A DNA stretch of 64,000 bases from Nymphaea colorata (GCF_008831285.2 NC_045139.1:23292412-23356411), one strand, 5' to 3'. Counted from the stretch's first letter, positions 40,601 to 51,359 are shown. The notes: generated by a model from the letters alone, not told the origin. Translations and numbers: made by a program.

Positions 40601-42114
40601 ACACAAAAATAACAAAACTAAAATACGAAAAAAAAGTTTCATGTTCAGTTTTTTCAATTTGACCCTTAGAAAAATAAAAAAAAATCAAAAAAATCAAGGT
40701 AGCACATAAAAATTAAAACAAAAAACATGGAGAATTTCCATGCTAAAAAATTTCAATTTGGCCCCTAAAAGATAGTAAAAATAAAAATTCATACATATAG
40801 AACAAAATTCAAGGTAGCATTAAAAAAATTAAAACAAAAACATGGAGAATTTCCGTGCTAAAAATTAAAAATTTCAAGTTTTTTGAAACTAGTCCGTACC
40901 AGAGAGCAAGCCGAAAGTAAAAAATTATTAGCCAACGAACGATTACTAACAACTTCGCTGTTAACAGTAGACACACTTAATGGATGACAATAATACATTT
41001 GAGTAAAAGGCCAGCATAAAGCTTTCATGTTGAACAGGTCAACATTTCACATCTGGGGCGAATCTATTGGCATAACCTAGAGAGAATCAACCTGATTCCA
41101 GCATACCAAATTAAAGAGTATAAACTTGTAGATAAAGCCCAAATTACACATTTGATAGGTTCATGAGACAAGTACAATGGACTTGAGTCAGAAAGCTATT
41201 CGACTATAACTATGATTACTGAACACTAAAGAAAATGAGGCAAGGGTGCAACACGAATGTGCGAACATGCACAGGAAAGACTATTAAAACATGGCATACC
41301 ATGAATATGAGTATCAGAAGAAACTCAGCTAGAGCATCCTGAATATGTAAAGCTATAGAGAAATCTAGTCAAAGTGAATAACGAACAAGGGTACAGAAAA
41401 CTAGTCACAAGTAGAAACTAGAGCAAAGCCTCAAAATAGCAACAAGGGGGAAGGTGCTTCCTAAAAATAGTGTGCTACACTACTCAATGAGAAAGTAATT
41501 GTGAGAAAAGATGTGAAGAGATATTAAGAAATCCAAAGTTGTGCTCCATCAACTTTAGCTACAAATGATGGTATCAGATAAGCATGTCCACAAAAAATAC
41601 ATGAAAAAATAAAAAGAAAAACCATATGCACAAAAGAAATTGATTTTGACAGAAACAATCAATATGAAAGAATGAACATTTTTAAAAAATGGCAAAATGC
41701 AAAAATCATGAGGGATTCCAGTAAGTGCATGGTAGGCAAACAAAGAAGCAAAAGAAGTCATAACAACTATTTGGGATGCATAAAAAATAAACAAAGTTCA
41801 AAAGGAACATGATAGGGTTTTGATTAAAAATTTAAAAAAATCAAACTAAGATATGAAAGGAATTTTGTTGTTACTCATTAAATGAAAAATAAAAACATGT
41901 AAGATAAAAGGAAACTAAGGAATGAGAGAATGCAACAACAAGAAGCCAAAATGGTTGCATAATAAAATGATATACGCTTAGGTCCAAGCAATACACATGC
42001 CGCCCAGAAAGCACGAGATCCGTGCTCCTCTAGCGTGATATCTTTTCATACAAAGAGAACTTATTTGTGGTAATGATCCTTTACCTGTTCTGTCGTCAAC
42101 TCCGCATAATCCAT
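23634..42114 (-). CDS. VHA-H: V-type proton ATPase subunit H (VHA-H), complete, eleven exons
   Basis: Exons in coding order: 42085-42114, 39167-39292, 38684-38786, 38521-38593, 35441-35506, 35239-35353, 34570-34731, 31260-31385, 31035-31160, 25826-26005 and 23634-23882 (TAG). They total 1356 bp, 451 aa; plant homologues are about 440-450 aa. Recognised segments include [80 protein letters not shown] and [14 protein letters not shown]. Subunit H is the armadillo/HEAT-like V1 subunit that links V1 to V0 and is needed for proton pumping at the tonoplast, trans-Golgi network and endosomes. Introns range from 87 bp to 5029 bp (26006-31034), and the long ones hold repeat elements. Donors are GT except after the exon ending at 38521, where position +1 is T (AG/TTAAGT); reading through this intron is the only way to keep the frame. 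The donor at 39166 (GAT/GTTGGT) is weak. The last-exon and tenth-exon matches to the family are very strong. Confidence 0.96.
24154..25035. mobile_element. Probable non-autonomous hAT element in VHA-H intron 10
   Basis: The left end reads CAGTGATGGAGCCATG. The reverse complement of the right end reads CAGTGCTGGAGCTAG; 12 of the first 14 bases match. CAGTGSYGGAGCC is a typical plant hAT terminus. Flanking octamers GATTCCTG and AACTCTTG share 5 of 8 bases, which would fit a decayed target duplication. The 882-bp interior has no coding potential. Confidence 0.5.
25218..25303. repeat. 44-bp tandem duplication in VHA-H intron 10
   Basis: Two adjacent copies of a unit that begins CAAATAAAAA and ends CTAGTCAGACCTCA, with several substitutions between them. 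Confidence 0.7.
27214..28516. mobile_element. TIR element of the CTATGTCAC family (outer copy), interrupted by a nested copy
   Basis: The left end reads CATAAGTCACCAGGGTGCGG. The reverse complement of the right end reads CTATGTCACCAAGGTGCGG. The interior contains a CT-rich, GC-rich patch (27345-27660) and AT-rich sequence. A smaller element of the same general type is inserted at 27706-28089. Flanking octamers CCCTCATG and GTCTCAAG match at 5 of 8 positions. It lies in VHA-H intron 9. Confidence 0.5.
27706..28089. mobile_element. MITE with CTATGTCAC inverted ends and perfect 8-bp target duplication
   Basis: A 384-bp element. The left end is CTATGTCACACGGACACGG; the right end in reverse complement is CTATGTCACACGGGTACG. 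It is flanked on both sides by ATTGTTTG (27698-27705 and 28090-28097), a perfect 8-bp target-site duplication. It has no coding capacity. It is inserted inside the larger element at 27214-28516 and is therefore younger. An 8-bp duplication is usual for hAT-type transposition, although the terminal bases are not the usual CAG. Confidence 0.85.
28692..28846. repeat. Dispersed repeat, copy 1
   Basis: The stretch begins near GGATTTTTCCATCCAAGTTC and ends in GCCAGAGGATTTCACTTCC, followed directly by an AT microsatellite. It shares order and wording with 35952-36085, where AGATGGAGAAATCCTC, TCTCACA, ATGCATTG and GATTGGA appear in the same order. Its ends (GGATTTYTCCA and TGGAGGATTT-like) suggest short inverted termini. 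Confidence 0.5.
28847..28885. repeat. (AT)n microsatellite, 39 bp
   Basis: Pure AT run that adjoins the dispersed repeat on its left and lies about 20 bp from the fold-back MITE on its right. Confidence 0.95.
28909..29132. mobile_element. Fold-back MITE (long inverted repeats) in VHA-H intron 9
   Basis: The left arm starts GAATGACTGGTTTTTCAAAG and continues GTCACCCGGCCATCTAATTA. The right arm in reverse complement starts GAATAGTGACTGGCTTTTTAG and continues GTCACTCAACCATCTAAC. The similarity extends over about 95 bases per arm with little unique sequence between. It is flanked by AT microsatellites at 28847-28885 and 29141-29157, so a TA-type target is likely but cannot be measured inside the repeats. 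Related single arms lie near 6.8 and 8.0-8.1 kb. Confidence 0.75.
29469..29755. mobile_element. Second MITE of the CTATGTYAC family, perfect 8-bp target duplication
   Basis: A 287-bp element. The left end is CTATGTTACCCGTACG; the right end in reverse complement is CTATGTCACATAGGTATGG followed by CTACGGGTACG. It is flanked by TTTGAGAT on both sides (29461-29468 and 29756-29763). It is non-coding and lies in VHA-H intron 9, about 1.4 kb from the related copy at 27706-28089. Confidence 0.85.
32415..33141. mobile_element. 727-bp element with near-perfect 28-bp inverted ends in VHA-H intron 7
   Basis: The left end reads ATATATCATAGCTACAAATATT. The right end in reverse complement reads the same except for one base (GCCAC for GCTAC), and both ends continue into TATATA. 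Inside the ends are GGGAAAATATCGG-type and ATATTTTGAAAATATCG-type subterminal blocks in inverted relation. The centre (32650-32860) is GC-richer, with CCCAAGCCCAAAAGGCCCC-type text, and may be a captured fragment. The open frame through the centre has no recognisable domain. Confidence 0.6.
33129..33186. repeat. Compound microsatellite (TA)n(AC)n
   Basis: A TA run (33129-33141) is followed by about ten AC units and then GTATATGTGTGTACATGTG. It overlaps the right end of the inverted-repeat element. Confidence 0.9.
34105..34540. mobile_element. Possible TIR element rich in A/T homopolymers, VHA-H intron 7
   Basis: The left side reads TTGAACCATAGTCATAGAAAACG. In reverse complement the right side reads TTCAAAGTAGTAGTCACAAATAACG, so the two are similar in inverted orientation. 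The interior contains paired GCGTTTTTTACGC-like blocks and long T runs. Its right edge is about 30 bp from the exon at 34570-34731. No clean target duplication was found. Confidence 0.35.
35174..35195. repeat. (TA)n microsatellite, 22 bp
   Basis: Short pure TA run 44 bp downstream of a VHA-H exon on the minus strand. Confidence 0.85.
35931..36085. repeat. Dispersed repeat, copy 2, with adjacent palindrome
   Basis: CCACAAATAATATA and TATTATTTGTGG form a palindrome around a TA run at 35931-35960. It is followed by text parallel to 28692-28846 (GGATTTCTCCA, AGATGGAGAAATCCTC, CTCTCACACCAC, ATGCATTG). The two copies are clearly related but diverged. Confidence 0.5.
37580..37628. repeat. (AT)n microsatellite, 49 bp
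   Basis: Uninterrupted AT run in VHA-H intron 4. Confidence 0.95.
40640..40875. repeat. Tandem duplication of about 115 bp in VHA-H intron 1
   Basis: Two units each contain TTTCAATTTGRCCCYTA, TCAAGGTAGCA and CATGGAGAATTTCCRTGCTA in the same order, with substitutions and small indels between the copies. Confidence 0.75.
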
Positions 42115-43399
42115 GACAATCGGGAACAACTGATTAAGAGAAAAATCACCACTATGTCGTTATAATGTTGGCTTCTAAAATCAGAACTCCAGAACGCCAA
42201 TTTTATTGATCTGCGGACCAGGTTAACAGAAGAACGGATCATGTTTTTATGAATGAAACAAGAACAACAAAAATTGAAGCTGACGAGTACAGGAAGTAAG
42301 TCTCCTTCAGGTAGGCAAATAAGACAAAGACTAGCGAAAAACTTGCAAATAGATTTTAAGCACCAGCCCCCTGTCATAGCCCTGCATATGTTTGTATTTC
42401 CTTTTTTCTCCTCTGCCAATTTTTTCGCTTTTATGTACATAATGAAGGGCGCATATACATAGAATTTGTAGCTCCTGTGCGGATTATCACGGCCTGACTC
42501 TTGAGTTTTAGCCATGGTAGTTCAAAATTGCCGCAAGTTTTTGGCTACCCTGCACTTTTCTTGGGATAACCTTTTAACTTGATGAACTAGAAAAGTGTGT
42601 CCATCACATGTGGATCATCACTCGAAGTCTTGATCATTGAAAGAAAACATGAAAGACTTCTTCTTAGAAGAAGTGTCAAGCCCACCATGTATAACGCCCG
42701 CTATTTTTATGCCATTCTCTTAAACAAAAAACCAAAAAGAAAATTAGTACATGCATTAATTTTTAGTGATGAATGAAATATTCTTCCTCCCCCAAAACGT
42801 TGCATCTGTTTCTCCAAACGATGCAATGGTTCATGTTATTTGGAGACTTTCAATGATTAAAAGGGACGTGCACGAGAGAAAGAGAGAGAGAGAGGAGGGC
42901 GTGTGTTTCTTCCTTCGGTCAATAGGTACGATGCTTCTCTTTGTTTATTTTCATATGCATGAGTAGTAAAACATGATAAACCTAAGCACATACTTTGACG
43001 GTTTTCTGTTGAGCATGTGGGTGACTGTGCTTGTTGCATACTTGATATGCTCAGTGCATAAACACTTGATTTTGATAATATTTGTGCATATATGAAGCAA
43101 GTACAAGTTGATTATCATCTCTATGCCGTCCTCTATTCTCATGCTCTTTTGGACTTCATTTACTTTTTCTTCAACTGATTTGCTGTTGCTGTAAGGTTGG
43201 GCCTATTGAATTAACTTACAGGAGACCTAAACCAGAAACAGAAATATATGTATTTATATAGTAAATAAATGAAAATAGACAATGAGCACATGAAACACTA
43301 AGTATGGAGGGGAATGGTTCCTCTCTTAGAGTGTTAGGACAGGGAATCCCTTGGTGCATTTAGAAATAATAGAAAGAAAAAAAAGCCTAAACCCGAGCT

Positions 43400-43804
43400 T
43401 TGGCCATCATTGTTCGGTCTGCAATCTCGCCAGCCGACAGAGGCCTCGCCGGAGATGACTGTTGCATTTTTTTTAGGTCGATCAAAATCTTAGAAATCCT
43501 AAGGGAAAGAAGAAGATGAAAATCAAAAACCTAAAGCAACACAATAACAAGAATAAATACGAGAGAGGGCAGAGACATCGCTTGTGTTTTGGAAGTCGAC
43601 TGCCGGTGGACAGAGACCGCTCGAGGCTGCCGGACGTCGGATCTGGCCAAAGAGGGTGAGGTGAGGCAACCCTCGGTTGGAAAGGAGACACCAAGAATAT
43701 GAGAGAGAGAGAGACACACACGCAATGAATCGGAGAGGAGAAAGAAAACGAGAGTGAGAAATGAAAGGTGCGGTGCGCGCAATGGGCTTCTATATTTTTT
43801 TATA
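43400..43804 (-). promoter_or_regulatory. Candidate core promoter and leader of VHA-H
   Basis: On the minus strand a TATA-like TATAAAAAAATATAG (43790-43804) is followed by a CT-rich stretch (TCTCTCTCTCTC, GC-rich blocks) typical of plant 5' leaders, then by short ATG frames, including a 26-codon frame at 43390-43467. It points towards VHA-H, 1.3 kb upstream of the start codon. This would require a leader intron ending at the acceptor near 42.13 kb; I could not fix the donor. The link is inference from orientation and composition. Confidence 0.35.
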
Positions 43805-46265
43805 CAAATTTTGTTTCCACCCCACGCTGTTATAATCCAAAATCGTTTATCCCTCGCCATTTTTATAAAATCAATTACAGAAAGGGGTTTAGCCAGGGCC
43901 CCTTTTTCCGCATATTGAACAATAGAAAATGTGTTTCATTGGCAGGCCAAGCTTATATGTCATTAGGATGAGAAAGATTATTTGACTTGGTACGTGGATT
44001 TCGATGACAGATCTAATGAGCAAATGAATGAGACTTTTTTTCTCTAGAAGTTTTCCTTTATTTGATGGACGTCCAAATCATATATACAAGACATAAAAAG
44101 CATGATTCATCGTTGCATTTTATACATATGGATGTGAATTTAGCGTTTGAATTTTTTAAGTTGAATTTGTAAGAATTCTTGTAATTGGAATCGAAATTGG
44201 CTAGCTTAGTCACTGGAACAAAATGTGATTGACAACAATGCTATTGTTTCATCAAAACAAATTGTTTTAATTCTCAAACAATATCTTAACAAGTATTTGG
44301 CAAGGCTGAAGGTCACCGGAATTCTCAAACAATATATCTCAGACAAGTTGGTTGCAGCAACAAATGGGCCAATCAGTGTGGGAGGTGTCATTGGTTTCTC
44401 GCCACCGGAATTCCTGAATACCGAGTACATTTCACCCTATCATTTCTCCTTTTTCTTTTGGCCTCAGTCACGTGGGCAGTTCACGCCAACCTAAAGTTGA
44501 GTACTTTGAGACTTTTTAGCTTGAAGATAATCCAAACAAGTTAATTTTAATTGATTTTTTTTCTAACTCAGTTTTTATTCTGTTTTCTAAAGTTATTGGT
44601 CATTAACATATAATGATTTTGGTTATTCTACTTGTTTATTTAAATATTTTTTATTTTATTTGATTTTAATTTGCACATATACATAGTATTCTCGTACCCA
44701 CATTTTCTAAAGTTGCAATGTTTGACCCACACTTGAATTGTACCCATACTCAAATCGTATTGTGTCTATGCAAAATTCTTGGCTGTTGAAAGAGCATGTA
44801 ACAATATTTCATGAGCCAAACACCATTTCATGAGTCAAACACTGGATTGACATAGGCAACAGACAGAATGGACCGGACAATAGTGTGGAAATAGGTCGTT
44901 CATGTTCCACCGAATGAAAATCAAACGACCTCTGAAAGAGAGCTCCATGATATTACAGGGACTTGCGGCAACTTTGCCCATAGTTGCTTGACTCGGTGAG
45001 TTGGCTCGGGAATCAGCCGCTTCGACTCGACTCTGCCCCTGACTCACCCAATTCAAGTTATTTTAAAACTCAACCGAGTCTGGTATCCGAGTAGGAGGGT
45101 TTGCCAACTATGGCTTTGCTATTCAAGGAAGGCACATTGATAAGGGAATTATCAACTTGGACAGAGTTGCTGTGGTCTTCATGCAGCTATCGTCATTGGT
45201 GACCAGTTGTATTCAGGAGGGTACGTGATGACGATTGAGTACGATATTCTGAAAATATGATGAAAATGTGATATTTAAGCTGCTGAAAAGGAAAATTGAA
45301 GTCAACCAAGAGGAAGTGATTCTAGGAAGCCTCGGTTACCAGAAGACTTTCAACTTGGAGCCATGGGAACTGCCAAAAGAAGGCGTTCACATATGCTAAG
45401 TAAAATATTTGGAAGTAGAGCTTGTTTATTGAAAACAGTTCATGATGCCTCATGATTTTGGATTTGACATGCTGGGAAGATTTGTAAATGCATCTCTCTC
45501 TCTCTCTCTCTCTCTGCGTGCAAAGGTTTTGTGAGTTGACATAACTAGAAGTCAATGGACTGACATTAACTAATAAAATTGGCAGAAAGAAGTATGCAGA
45601 AGACATTTAATAAAAATTAATGAAGTTGGACGACCACTTATTCTATGTTGTATACATAATTCAAAAAACTTCCGACCATTCTAGTAATTTTTGGCATATG
45701 ACCTGAAGACACCTATGCCGTATTCACAATTAATATACGTAACAGAGGGAAGAAAAATCAGATCCAAAGTATTTCATTTCCGTACTTTATTTACACTAAA
45801 CCAAGAACATGCAATTCTGTAGAGAGATCAACAATCTCCGAGGGAGAGAGAGAGAGAGAAGTTTTATGAGACTCAAACACCAAGAAAAAAAAATTCAAGA
45901 CTTTTACAAACAAAACTTTTCCAAGAAAGTGGACAAACCTCTTCTTGAAAAAGTGAGTGCAGAGAAGGTTTTTATGACGACTTTTCCATGAAAGTTTTAC
46001 ATTGCAAGCATATAGGGGCTTGGGAAAAACTATCCTTTTTCTCTATTTACCAGTATCAGTTGAAGTTTCCAAAAGACGAGATGAAGTCGAACACAATCTC
46101 ACGAACCGTAACACTGTATTGCCAACATAAAAGAGCAAAGCACAACATAAAATCCCATAATTCCTCATCCAAGAGAATCTCTTGGATAGTCATCGAGGAA
46201 GACCGGAATTTCTAAATAAACCGAAAGCGCCATTATCTATTGCAAGGTCGATATATTTCAAGTTT

Positions 46266-46596
46266 TCATCCAGAAAGAGAATTATGAATTTGCAAACTAA
46301 GACATAATCCATGATGCCAGCTTTTGCCGTTGGTGTTATTTCTCATCTCTATGCATTTCACGCTTTTGCCGTTGGTGTTCTTTCTCATCTCTATGCATTT
46401 CACCGCTCCACTGGAAATTCCTTGTGCCCTACTGCACTCTAGCTCGGTAGTTTCTACCATCTGTTCAGGGTTGAGCCTTTTGGTGTTCTTTCTAATCTCT
46501 ATGCATTTTGCCGCTCCACTCGAAATTCCACCTCCCCTACTGCACTCCAGCTTAGTAGTTTCCACTGCCTATGCAGGGTTGAGCTTTGGGATTTGA
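46266..46596 (-). repeat. Minisatellite with 42-bp and 108-bp units that keeps an open frame
   Basis: A 42-bp unit (starting CTTTTGCCGTTGGTGTT) occurs at 46321 and 46363. A 108-bp unit (starting TTGGTGTTCTTTCT) occurs at 46372 and 46480. Both periods are multiples of three. On the minus strand the frame stays open for about 100 codons and reads as repeats of the type VETTELECSRAQGISSG, then KCIEMRKNTNGKS. No ATG or splice context was identified and I do not recognise the peptide. It may be a fragment of a coding repeat or a chance open minisatellite. Confidence 0.6.
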
Positions 46597-46623
46597 TGGC
46601 GGACGACAAGGAAACTTATGGCT

Positions 46624-46853
46624 CAGGGGCAGAGGGGGGGAGGGGCGCCTAGGCCATGGCCCCAACCCAATGAATTGAAAAAAAAAAAAAATTACATTGA
46701 AAAAGTTGAAATTTTTTTGTTGCGTCCATATATTGTTTGGATTTGGGTTCAGTTTGGCCTTACCTAAATTCAACCTATAAAACCCAACCCTTTTCGTTGC
46801 AGTTTGTTGGACCGTTTGACCCGCTCTTGAAAAAAATCTTGGCTCCGCCCTTG
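46624..46853. mobile_element. Non-autonomous hAT element, 230 bp, with 8-bp target duplication
   Basis: The left end is CAGGGGCAGAGGGGGGG; the right end in reverse complement is CAAGGGCGGAGCCAAGAT. Flanking octamers are TTATGGCT (46616-46623) and TTATTGCT (46854-46861), 7 of 8 identical. The subterminal block GCCTAGGCCATGGCCCC followed by an A-rich run parallels the 5' end of the larger hAT element at 57.8 kb (GCCTGGGCCATGGCCC, then A-rich). It looks like an internal-deletion derivative of a relative of that element. Confidence 0.75.
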
Positions 46854-47189
46854 TTATTGCTTCCAACATGTTGTCGCGGTGGGCCCAACGTAAAAGTGAG
46901 TCGTGAGAGGCTTTGGGTAGCTTGCTTCCAAGCCGGCTAATGAGCTTTGCTTTCTGAAGGGCAGAGCAGAACGAGCAAGCCTGGCTTTGCTATACAAACT
47001 AACCTTACTATTTCTATAGTCATATTAGATAGCCAGCTAACTACAGAAGGCTCTTTATATATAGTTAATATAGTTTCAAGGAAAGTCGTTTTTCTCGTTC
47101 CGCTTGTGCTTCAAAATTGGTGTAATCTGCACCATGGAATCTCGAATCAAAAGATTAGCAGCAACTGATCTCTCTCTCACTCTGTGCCA

Positions 47190-48590
47190 AAAAATAACGA
47201 ACCAGGCACAAAACCAGCAGAATACAAGAAACCAAAATCACTCCCGAAAGTTGAATCACAAAAAATTGATCAGGCATAACGGCAGAATATGCAGGAACAA
47301 AAAATGCCAAAAACTGAACCAAGTAAGAAACCAGCAAAATCTAGAGGCCAAACGAATAAAACCAGCAGAGAACTCCTGGAGTCAACTCGTTGACTCGGCT
47401 GGAAACGATCCCTTACCAGGTCAACACATCACGGGAGCTGGTTTAGGATTGAAACTTGGCATGACTTGGGCAGAACTCCTTGGACTCGATGCAATCTAGT
47501 GAAAAGCTATGAATTTTGTAATCAACAAAATGATTTGTTACTAACTATTCAAATTACTTATTTTTTTACCTGAATATTCTAACCTATTGGAATATAAAGT
47601 TTTAAAGTGCTGCTCATTTATTAATTCGCATATTACAAATGAAAAGCAAAAGCTGATTAGGCTTCACTTCAAGTATGGTATCTATTTAGTTCCATTTCCA
47701 AAACATTGGGTTCTTTACTTTGGACTTCTAATTTTACATAACATATTCATACAAGCTGAGTTTGTCAACTATTTAAGACAGTTGTAAATGTTAAATATAT
47801 TGATTTTAATGCTTATCTTTTGTTGAAATGTTTTTCATTTATATGATTATTCGTGCTACTCAGTTTTGTTGAAGCTCTATGAATTAGCATCAACAGCTTA
47901 CTTGCTTTGTTTCTAGTTATCACATGAGAAAATATAACTTAGTTGCTAGTTTACATGAATTATTTCTGAGTTAATAAACATAATCATGTCATTGTACAAC
48001 CGTTCTATATCCAAATGACAGGTTATACATTGTTTTTCTTTCAAAAAAGCAGTTACGAAAACCTAGCCAGAGTCATGAGTTGCCTCACCGAGTCATGAGT
48101 GAAAAACAGACGATTCGAGTCGAGAGCCATTGGGATTTAAAACATTGCAAATAACTAAGATCACACTCCCGAAAAACTGAAATGCCAAGAGAGTAAACCA
48201 GGCATATAAGCAGAAAGATGGAAGGAATAGCAGATGCAAAAGAACTGAACCGAGCATAAGCCAATAAATTGAAAGAACCTATATCACTCCCAAAAAGCTG
48301 TAATGCTTGATGGAACCAGGCACAAAAGCAGCATAATGTAAATGACCAAGCCGCCAAGGTATCACTCTTCTGCATAGCATAATGCCAAGACACTGACATG
48401 CCAAAAAACTGAAACATGCATAAAAGCAGCAATGTGAAAAGGAGCAATATCATCACTCTTCTACATCCCATTACCAAGATGCACACAGCGCTGAAATGCC
48501 AAAAAAAGAAAAAAACTGAACCAGGCATACAGGCTGCAGAATACACGAAATGAAGACTCTTCCACATCCTAACAAGAAGATGCATATAAA
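47190..48590. repeat. Diverged minisatellite split by about 760 bp of other sequence
   Basis: Blocks 47190-47370 and 48130-48590 both consist of irregular repeats of a unit containing CAAAAARCTGAACCAGGCAT and AAAGCAGCAGAAT. The intervening 47370-48130 is AT-rich. It is edged by GAGTC-rich sequence (CAACTCGTTGACTCGG on the left; CACCGAGTCATGAG on the right) similar to remnants at 29.98-30.04 and 44.98-45.11 kb. The simplest reading is insertion of a GAGTC-edged element into the array. Confidence 0.5.
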
Positions 48591-48826
48591 GCTCAATAGA
48601 TTGCTATATATTGGTAAAAGATCCAAAAGGAAGTTTGGAATTATGATCAAATTTCATCAGCTGCTTCCAGGTTTTGTACATAAAAATGGCCAAGGGAGGA
48701 GCAAATAAAGCACTAAAACTAAGTGAAAATGTGTTCTAAATTTTAACTGTCAAATTTAAAGATACCAAATTTGTCAGGAAAAATGATCAGTGGAAAGAGA
48801 ATTAATGGCACCTACACATGAAGATT

Positions 48827-51319
48827 TTAACAAGCTCTAGCTTTTTTGACAACTCTCGACACAATAAAGTCATCATCACTGTCAGATGTATCTGGCTTTT
48901 GCCTCTTGGATGACTTCGGTGCAGTCTTTGAAGCCTTGCTGGGGTTAGAAGCAGGACTCTTCTTCACAGCACTCTTGACTGATTTCTTCATTGTAGCAGT
49001 CTTGACTGGTGTCCCAACCTTCTGCTGCATATTCTTTTTTAGCTTTTTCTCATACACCATTTTAGCTACATCTTCTGGCAACAAACCTCTCTCCATTAAC
49101 CTGGACTTGGCATCAATCAAATTTATTGTATAAGGAACAAACACTATAATGACAGAAGCATCTAGACAACGATGACATAAGGCTTGTCTTAATCCCACTT
49201 TCTTCCATATTTCGGCAGAATTCCTGCCCTAAAGGTAGATGCATAAAACTTGGTTACTAGAAGCAGAAAAGGTAACTACTAAATATATCAATTCTGTCAT
49301 GGACTGACAGAACCAAAGACAATCCATGGTCACTATGCTCAAATGTCAAAGTATCATCTGTCACGGGGATCATGCTACAGAGCTGTATATTGAAATAAAA
49401 CATCCAATCTAACCTGGACACCAGCAATTAATATCTGGTGGTCTCTATATGCAGGGCCTTTTATTTATACAGCTAACTGGATCACCTGTCATGGTAATCC
49501 AGATCTCCAACAACTGATAGTAATCATTCACTTGCTCACTTTAATGATCATTCATGTTAATGCTTCTAGTTGTGCAAGGTAGAGGTGAAGAAACACCAAT
49601 GTAACAAAAGGACCTGCTGGAGGGGATGTAACTGGGGTCACATGCTATAACTCAATGAGTCACTTGATCCAATGGTATTAATAGATTCAGCATATTACTC
49701 TTATAAACTATTTTTCCAATCACGCTTTTCTAAATAAAATCATGAATTTTTGACCCATCGATATTAATGTAGTGCGAGACATTGAATTTTGATATCTTTG
49801 GCCTACCTTTTTCCACAATGAGAAGATGTGCTTCCAGGGTTTGGTAAATCAATTATATAGATCTCATTTATCAAATTATTTTGGTCATTTTAATAACTGT
49901 TTAGGGAAACTACATCATGAATCCAACAACCCTACAACAATAACAACATCTCCATTTGTCTCCCATTAAACCCTAAACAGTGAAGAGGATAGATAGACTT
50001 GGTCAGTTGTTAGGATTTCAAAGCAGTCTAGTTGTTAAGATTCAGTTTCCCTGTACATAAAAACACACATAAAAGTGACTAACATATAGACACACACATC
50101 GACAGTGATTGAACTGAATTGTATGGCCTGCTAACCTAAGCCAAATTGCATTTCTGGCGGCAGAAAAAAAAATGCAGCAGGGAAAACCACACGAAAAAAA
50201 TGGAGACTGCAAACATAGCCGTGCCCAGGTCTGCCTTTATGAAGAGAGAGAAAGAGAGAATAATATGGGCCAAAAAAATATTGAGGTAGAGAGGAGGCAG
50301 ATCAATGCAGTACATTGATGATGAATAAAATAAAATGCAAAAAGAAGGAGATTAATGCAGACAATTAATGCTGGATTAAGAAGAACAATGCAAAGAGAGA
50401 GAGAGAGAGATTAACATAGGGTTGTCTACTTTTGCTTCAAATGGCAGAGGAATAAGGCCCAAAGTAATCAATCTTAATATCTTTATTTTTTTCTCTTTTT
50501 TTCTTTCGGACACTCAAATCATTGTGTAGATTGTCATTTTATCAAAGTTTTCTTTAAAAGTTACATTCTCATGTGTCTCAGACTCTCAGTTAAATGATGC
50601 TTCAGCTACGAGATACCATGGCAGTCAACTGCTTATAGAAGGTGCAAGTGGTTTTTAACTGATTTGCAACTTGTATTCAAGTGCACACTATTGTGATGTG
50701 AGGTCGTTTGAATCCATAACTTCTCAGGAAAGAAAAAATTTTACGGTAAAATGGAAGATTTCATATCTTTCACAATGAGAACAACCTGCCACGCATAAAT
50801 GAGGAAAAACCCTTTACTTTCATGGAAGAATTGATCCTCCACAGACGAAATCGGCCTCAGATCAGCATCTTCCTGCTCAAGAGCACAAGACTGCACTCAC
50901 TAGCCATATCTAGGAGTCAGGTATTATTTGATTTCAAAATTCAAAATGAGAAAAGGGGATCAGAACCCCCTTTTCAGCATGATATTACACGCAACCCCTG
51001 GTCCCCTAAAACCAGACTAAAGAGTATATAGTAATTTTGTTTATAGTTCCTTACCTGACAAAATGTTAATTTCCTTTTCTCTGGAAACCCCTTATCTCCA
51101 CTACTGCATGCTTGCATAAAAAGTACTAGGAATATGTGCTCTAAGTAAATATGAGGACTACGTGTATTGATTATAAGTTTATCCAACCAATCAAGTTATT
51201 TATGTGCATTGGTTTTTCTAAAATTTTTGCTAACTTTACACGTGGCACCTTGTCAATCATCAATTAAGTTAATCGGACAAATTATATTTAGTCCACATAG
51301 TCCTCATATTTGGGTGCAC

Positions 51320-51359
<40 letters not shown>

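Larger units (their letters stand above)
42115..48826. other. Intergenic region upstream of VHA-H and downstream of the Lys-rich protein gene
   Basis: No secure gene is present. On the minus strand an acceptor-like TTTTTCTCTTAATCAG lies just before the VHA-H ATG, so part of the region is probably a 5'-leader intron, with the promoter near 43.8 kb. Further right lie decayed ACTCGGTGAGTTGGCTCG-type repeats (44.98-45.11 kb), a (TC)n run (45493-45515), the coding-like minisatellite (46.3-46.6 kb), a 230-bp non-autonomous hAT (46624-46853) and a diverged minisatellite split in two (47.19-47.37 and 48.13-48.59 kb). Confidence 0.5.

Noticed and set aside
44225..44494. 90-codon plus-strand frame with a repeated ILKQY peptide
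   Set aside because: The repeat reflects a local duplication of ATTCTCAAACAATAT; no domain or splice context.
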